Positions 5,814-9,042 of a stretch of DNA of 9,042 nt are shown here, one piece after another. The stretch's first letter is position 1, and every line of letters starts with the position of its first letter. Both the position numbers and the translations under genes were made by a program. Under the pieces are notes generated by a model that was not told where the DNA came from, did no database searches, and saw only the letters and a program-made list of their open reading frames with translations. The stretch lies in the NCBI GenBank assembly GCA_011390385.1, contig JAABSN010000136.1:1-9042 (forward strand), written 5' to 3'. The stretch is from Thioalkalivibrio nitratireducens. GTDB taxonomy: Bacteria > Pseudomonadota > Gammaproteobacteria > Ectothiorhodospirales > Ectothiorhodospiraceae.

Positions 5814-7220
5814 TCAAGCTGTCTGCGCGGAAATCTTTGCCTGTACCCGCTCGATGCGCGCGAGGGTACGTTCCCGTCCGACCAGGTACAGCGTCTCATC
5901 GATCGCTGGTGAAGCCGTGCCGCCGGTCAGCGCAATGCGCAGCGGTTGCGCCACCTTGCCGAGTTTCAGATCGAGCATCTCGCCAGTACGGAGCACGACC
6001 TGGTGCAGGGCTTCCTTGTCCCACGTCTTGAGGGCGCGGAAGCCGTCGTGGAGCGCCTGCAGGACGGGCAGCGCCTCGGCACCCATGTTCTTCCGGAACG
6101 CCTTGTCGTCGTATTCGGAGAAATCGCGGTAAAAGCAGGCACTGGCCTCGGCCATCTCGCGCAGGGTCCGAGCCCGGTCGCGCTGAACCAGGACGACATC
6201 ACGCGGCTCGGGCCCGCTCGAGGGGTCGATGCCGATCTGGCCGAAATGCCAGCTCAGTTCGCGCGCGACATGATCCGGTTCCAGGGTCTTGATGTAATGC
6301 TGATTCAGCCACAGGAGCTTCTCCGGATTGATCGCCGAGGCAGACTGGTTGACATCGCCGATATCGAACAGGCGCACCAGTTCATCGAGACTGAAGATCT
6401 CCTGATCACCATGGGACCAACCCAGGCGGACGAGGTAATTGAGCAGCGCCTCTGGGAGGAAACCCTCGTCCCGGTACTGCATCACCGACACCGCACCGTG
6501 ACGTTTCGACAGTTTGGTACCGTCCGGGCCCAGAATCATCGGCAGATGCCCGTAACGCGGCGGCTCGACCCCAAGGGCCCGCAGGATGTTGATCTGGCGC
6601 GGGGTATTGTTGAGATGGTCATCACCGCGGATGACATGGGTGATACTCATGTCCATGTCGTCGACCACCACGGTCAGGTTGTAGGTCGGCGTACCGTCCG
6701 AACGGGCGATGATGAGGTCGTCGAGCTCGCTGTTCTGGAACGCGACCTTGCCACGCACCATATCGTCGACGATCGTAACCCCCTCGTCCGGGGTGCGGAA
6801 ACGTACGACCGGCGACACCCCTTCGCGCGGTTCGCCACGATGCCGGCAACGACCGTCGTAGCGCGGCTTTTCCTTGCGCTCCATTTGTGCGGCACGCATT
6901 GCGTCGAGTTCCTCGCGCGTGCAATAGCAGTGGTACGCGTGCCCGGAAGCCAGCAGTTGTTCGATCACTTCGCGATAGCGCGGAAAATGCTCGGTCTGGT
7001 AGAACGGGCCATGGTCGTAGACCAACCCGAGCCAGTTCATGCCCTCGAGGATTGCGTTCACCGACTCGGCGGTGCTGCGCTCGAGATCCGTGTCTTCGAC
7101 GCGCAGGATGAACTCGCCGCCATGGTGGCGTGCGTAGAGCCACGAGAACAGCGCGGTCCGCGCGCCTCCGATGTGCAGGTAACCAGTGGGGCTTGGGGCG
7201 AAACGGGTGCGGATGCTCAT
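5814..7220 (-). CDS. gltX: Glutamyl-tRNA synthetase
   Basis: Predicted 468-aa cytosolic class I synthetase that charges tRNA-Glu with glutamate using ATP. The Rossmann core has the HIGH-type motif HIGG (16-19, in APSPTGYLHIGGARTALF) and the KMSKS-type loop KLSKR (236-240). C98, C100, C125 and H127 (CYC and CRH) match the E. coli zinc ligands number for number. GDDHLNNTPRQ (199-209) is also conserved, and residues after about 330 form the helical anticodon-binding part. The length agrees with the E. coli enzyme (471 aa). The start at 7220 gives the canonical MSIRTRFAPSPTG; the frame stays open upstream to 7568, but that part is unrelated. The ribosome site is weak (GTGAG). Same-strand tRNA-Ala, a small membrane gene and tRNA-Glu follow. 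Confidence 0.97.
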   Translation of the reverse strand: MSIRTRFAPSPTGYLHIGGARTALFSWLYARHHGGEFILRVEDTDLERSTAESVNAILEGMNWLGLVYDHGPFYQTEHFPRYREVIEQLLASGHAYHCYCTREELDAMRAAQMERKEKPRYDGRCRHRGEPREGVSPVVRFRTPDEGVTIVDDMVRGKVAFQNSELDDLIIARSDGTPTYNLTVVVDDMDMSITHVIRGDDHLNNTPRQINILRALGVEPPRYGHLPMILGPDGTKLSKRHGAVSVMQYRDEGFLPEALLNYLVRLGWSHGDQEIFSLDELVRLFDIGDVNQSASAINPEKLLWLNQHYIKTLEPDHVARELSWHFGQIGIDPSSGPEPRDVVLVQRDRARTLREMAEASACFYRDFSEYDDKAFRKNMGAEALPVLQALHDGFRALKTWDKEALHQVVLRTGEMLDLKLGKVAQPLRIALTGGTASPAIDETLYLVGRERTLARIERVQAKISAQTA

Positions 7221-7334
7221 GGATGGCTCACGGTAACAGGATTGGCCGAAGCCGCTTAGGTTAGCAAAGTCCCCTCGGTGCGGCAGCGATCGATGCGATC
7301 TTCCCTGCCCCCAGGGTTGCAGCCAGTCCTGCCC

Positions 7335-7363
7335 TTGCCAGCTACATCCCGAGGGAGTAATGT
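7335..7363 (+). promoter_or_regulatory. Candidate promoter of the riboswitch-btuB transcript
   Basis: TTGCCA (7335-7340, 5 of 6 to TTGACA) is followed after 17 nt by TAATGT (7358-7363), which keeps the T, A and final T of TATAAT. The start would be near 7370, about 55 nt before the riboswitch. The -10 box is poor, so the call is tentative. The intergenic stretch 7221-7425 must hold this promoter and that of gltX; I could not place the latter. Confidence 0.33.
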
Positions 7364-7425
7364 CCGCACTCCGCCCATGGGAACGGGCGCGAATCCAGCC
7401 GGCTTCTTGTCGGCATCCATGACCT

Positions 7426-7638
7426 TGCAGGTGTTCCAGCCCGGGTTTGCCGGGCATGGAATGAAACGGGAAGCAGGTGAGAAGCCTGCGCTGCCCCCGC
7501 AACGGTGAGAGGAAGTCCCTGGACGTGATCCGTCCGAGGATTCGTCGGTACACATGCCACTGCGCCACAGGCGTGGGAAGGCGTTCCGCCGCATCGAAGT
7601 CCTTTTCGATGTTCCTGAAGCCCGGAGACCGGCCTGCA
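7426..7638 (+). ncRNA. Cobalamin (B12) riboswitch aptamer
   Basis: A cobalamin-binding leader RNA. Its ends pair as P1 (TGCAGG 7426-7431 with CCTGCA 7633-7638). The conserved core is present: GAAACGGGAAGC, the P5 hairpin GCAGG-TGAGAAG-CCTGC, CTGCCCCCGCAACGG (7491-7505), the B12 box GCCACTG (7556-7562), GGGAAGGCG, and the closing GAAGCCCGGAGACCGGCC. It lies 116 nt before a BtuB-type receptor. When the ligand is bound, translation should fall. Ligand preference (adenosyl- or methylcobalamin) cannot be settled by eye. Confidence 0.95.
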
Positions 7639-7716
7639 GGGTTGCAACCAGACTGCGGTGGGCCGTCTGGCGGACCCCGGCGGGCGCACTGGCGCTTCGC
7701 CCGACCGCCTCATGTC

Positions 7717-7750
7717 GCCCGCTCAGCCATTTCAGTGGCTTGCGGAGGGC
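7717..7750 (+). promoter_or_regulatory. Riboswitch expression platform: RBS-sequestering hairpin
   Basis: AGCCA (7725-7729) pairs with TGGCT (7736-7740), and CCGC (7719-7722) pairs with GCGG (7742-7745), so the Shine-Dalgarno GGAGGG (7744-7749) is partly buried. The hairpin loop starts TTTCA (7730-7734) and can pair antiparallel with TGAGA (7478-7482) in aptamer loop L5, with one wobble. This matches the kissing-loop mechanism known for translational cobalamin riboswitches. Two further stems (7648-7670 and 7681-7703) lie between the aptamer and this hairpin; neither has a T-run, which argues against transcription termination. Confidence 0.6.
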
Positions 7751-7754
7751 AACC

Positions 7755-9042
7755 ATGCAACAGCCGTTTCTTTCTCCTGAACACCTAACAGATACATCCG
7801 CGAAACCATCCGGAAAAGCCCATCGATCCATCGCTTGGCATGCACGGCATCGGGACCTCCGGCCTGTTTCCGGGAAGTCTCATTCCGATACCGGGATCAG
7901 CGACGCCCGCTACTCGCTGGCGACCGGCCAGCCAGGCTGTGAACCGAAACGCGTGATGCCATGGCTCAGCGGCGGATGCAGATTGGCCGTGCTGCCAGCG
8001 CTGTTGATGGCCGCGCCGCTGCAGGCCACCGACAGGCTCGACACCATCGTCGTTACCACGCCGATGCGCATGGCACAGACGGTAGACCAGACGCTGCACC
8101 CGGTCTCGATTCTGACCAGGGAAGATATCGAACGGCTGCAACCGCTGGACGTTCCCCAACTGCTGCGCGGCCTGCCCGGCGTGCAGGTCAGCGGAACCGG
8201 CGCTTTCGGCAAACAGTCCAGCGTGTTCCTGCGTGGCAGCAATTCCAACCAGACCATCGTGCTCATTGACGGCATGCGCGCGGGTTCGGTCACTGCGGGC
8301 GGGGCCGCCTGGGAATATCTTCCCGTCGAGCAGATCGAGCGTGTCGAAGTGGTCCGCGGACCGCGCGCCTCCGCCTACGGCGCCGACGCAGTCGGTGGTG
8401 TCATCCACATCTTCACCCGCGGCGCCCAGGCGGAGCCCGTGCGCGAGGTCAGCGCCGGATTTGGCCGTTTCAACACGCGCCGTGCCAGCGCCACCCTTTC
8501 CGAACGGCAGGCGGCGTTTCGCTACCAGCTCGGCGTCAGCCATCTCGCCAGCGATGGCTATGACGTTCTCGACGGCGGCGACCCGGACGATGACGGATAC
8601 CGGAACGACGCGGTCAATGTCAGCCTTGGCTATCGCTTCGACAGCGACATTGATCTCGAATGGCGGCTGACCCGCGCGCAGGGCGAGACGGAATTCGACA
8701 ACGCCTTCGGGGGTCCCGGCGACAGCGAAGAAGACTTCGTGCAGCAGGCCACCTCGGTGCAGCTGTCCGGGCCAGCCGGCGATGCCGCGACCTGGCGTAT
8801 CACGGCGGGGGAAACCCGCGACGAACGGGACACCAGCGATGCCGGCTTCGACTCCCGTTTCGATACCCGGCGCAGGAATTTCACTGCACAGACGGAGTGG
8901 CTGCTCGACGACTGGCAGATCACGGTGGGTGCCGATTATCTGCAGGACCGTGTTTCGGGCACCACCGACTTCACCCGCGACCGGCGCAGCACCCGTGCGG
9001 GATTCGTGCAACTGCAAACCGACTGGGGCGACCATCGCTTTG
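7755..9042 (+). CDS. btuB: TonB-dependent cobalamin receptor BtuB (3' end outside window)
   Basis: Predicted outer-membrane beta-barrel that imports cobalamin using energy from TonB. About 429 codons are present and the frame is open at the window edge. Numbered from 7755, residues 68-91 look like a signal peptide (MPWLSGGCRLA, a hydrophobic core, cleavage after LQA). The TonB box DTIVVT (96-101) and a plug domain follow, with LLRGLPGVQV, VFLRGSNSNQTIVLIDGMR, EQIERVEVVRGPRASAYG and DAVGGVIHI, all very close to E. coli BtuB. The barrel then begins, and an acidic loop DGGDPDDDGYRND (273-285) could bind calcium as in BtuB. Start 7755 has GGAGGG 5 nt upstream inside the riboswitch hairpin, but leaves 67 residues before the signal peptide. 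ATG 7956 would give a normal signal peptide but has no ribosome site. The identity is firm and the start is not. Confidence 0.9.
   Translation, partial: MQQPFLSPEHLTDTSAKPSGKAHRSIAWHARHRDLRPVSGKSHSDTGISDARYSLATGQPGCEPKRVMPWLSGGCRLAVLPALLMAAPLQATDRLDTIVVTTPMRMAQTVDQTLHPVSILTREDIERLQPLDVPQLLRGLPGVQVSGTGAFGKQSSVFLRGSNSNQTIVLIDGMRAGSVTAGGAAWEYLPVEQIERVEVVRGPRASAYGADAVGGVIHIFTRGAQAEPVREVSAGFGRFNTRRASATLSERQAAFRYQLGVSHLASDGYDVLDGGDPDDDGYRNDAVNVSLGYRFDSDIDLEWRLTRAQGETEFDNAFGGPGDSEEDFVQQATSVQLSGPAGDAATWRITAGETRDERDTSDAGFDSRFDTRRRNFTAQTEWLLDDWQITVGADYLQDRVSGTTDFTRDRRSTRAGFVQLQTDWGDHRF

Noticed and set aside
5946..7259. Open frame of 437 codons on the plus strand opposite gltX
   Set aside because: It is a shadow of gltX, whose catalytic and zinc motifs on the other strand are complete.
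7312..7651. Direct repeat CAGGGTTGCA-CCAG flanking the riboswitch (7312-7326 and 7637-7651, one mismatch)
   Set aside because: A 14-of-15 match between two places is expected about once by chance in a window this size, and the right copy overlaps the P1 stem.
7785..9035. Long open frame (416 codons) on the minus strand opposite btuB
   Set aside because: It is antisense to a strongly conserved BtuB plug and barrel, has no recognisable domain, and is explained by GC-rich codon bias.

Overview
The window looks like chromosomal DNA from a GC-rich gammaproteobacterium. The evidence is a GluRS with the E. coli-type zinc ligands at the same residue numbers, a gltX / tRNA-Ala(GGC) / tRNA-Glu(TTC) neighbourhood typical of the group, a BtuB-type outer-membrane receptor behind a cobalamin riboswitch, and a sigma-54-type promoter. 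I cannot name the genus; a Chromatiales-like relative is only an impression. No phage, IS element, CRISPR array or defence system is visible.

Layout. 1-459: non-coding, with three copies of a short hairpin-forming repeat and a near-perfect -24/-12 (RpoN) promoter at 383-398. 460-2361 (+): a three-domain protein with a serine-type glutaminase, a degenerate STAS domain and a cyclic-nucleotide-binding domain. 2398-3930 (-): an AlkP-superfamily phosphohydrolase, convergent with the glutaminase, whose last codons are made of a fourth copy of the repeat. 3931-4023: divergent promoter region. 4024-5130 (+): a GT4 glycosyltransferase. 5131-5353: no gene seen. 5354-7220 (-): a translation cluster read leftward as gltX, tRNA-Ala, a 72-codon two-helix membrane protein and tRNA-Glu. 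7426-7638 (+): cobalamin riboswitch, followed by a hairpin that covers a strong Shine-Dalgarno sequence. 7755-9042 (+): btuB-like TonB-dependent receptor, cut by the window edge.

How the parts work together. The RpoN promoter would tie glutamine hydrolysis to nitrogen control, while the cNMP and STAS domains would let the enzyme respond to an intracellular signal after synthesis. The AlkP enzyme and the glycosyltransferase share a divergent control region and may act on surface glycans, but this is only context. The gltX cluster would co-express GluRS with its substrate tRNA-Glu and with tRNA-Ala. The riboswitch should shut down receptor translation when cobalamin is plentiful; a predicted loop-loop contact supports this and points to a receptor start 67 codons upstream of its apparent signal peptide.

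The most interesting points are the RpoN-promoted glutaminase-STAS-cNMP fusion, the repeat that supplies the AlkP C-terminus, and the conflict between the riboswitch-controlled start and the signal-peptide start of btuB. None amounts to a clearly new system; the glutaminase fusion comes closest.
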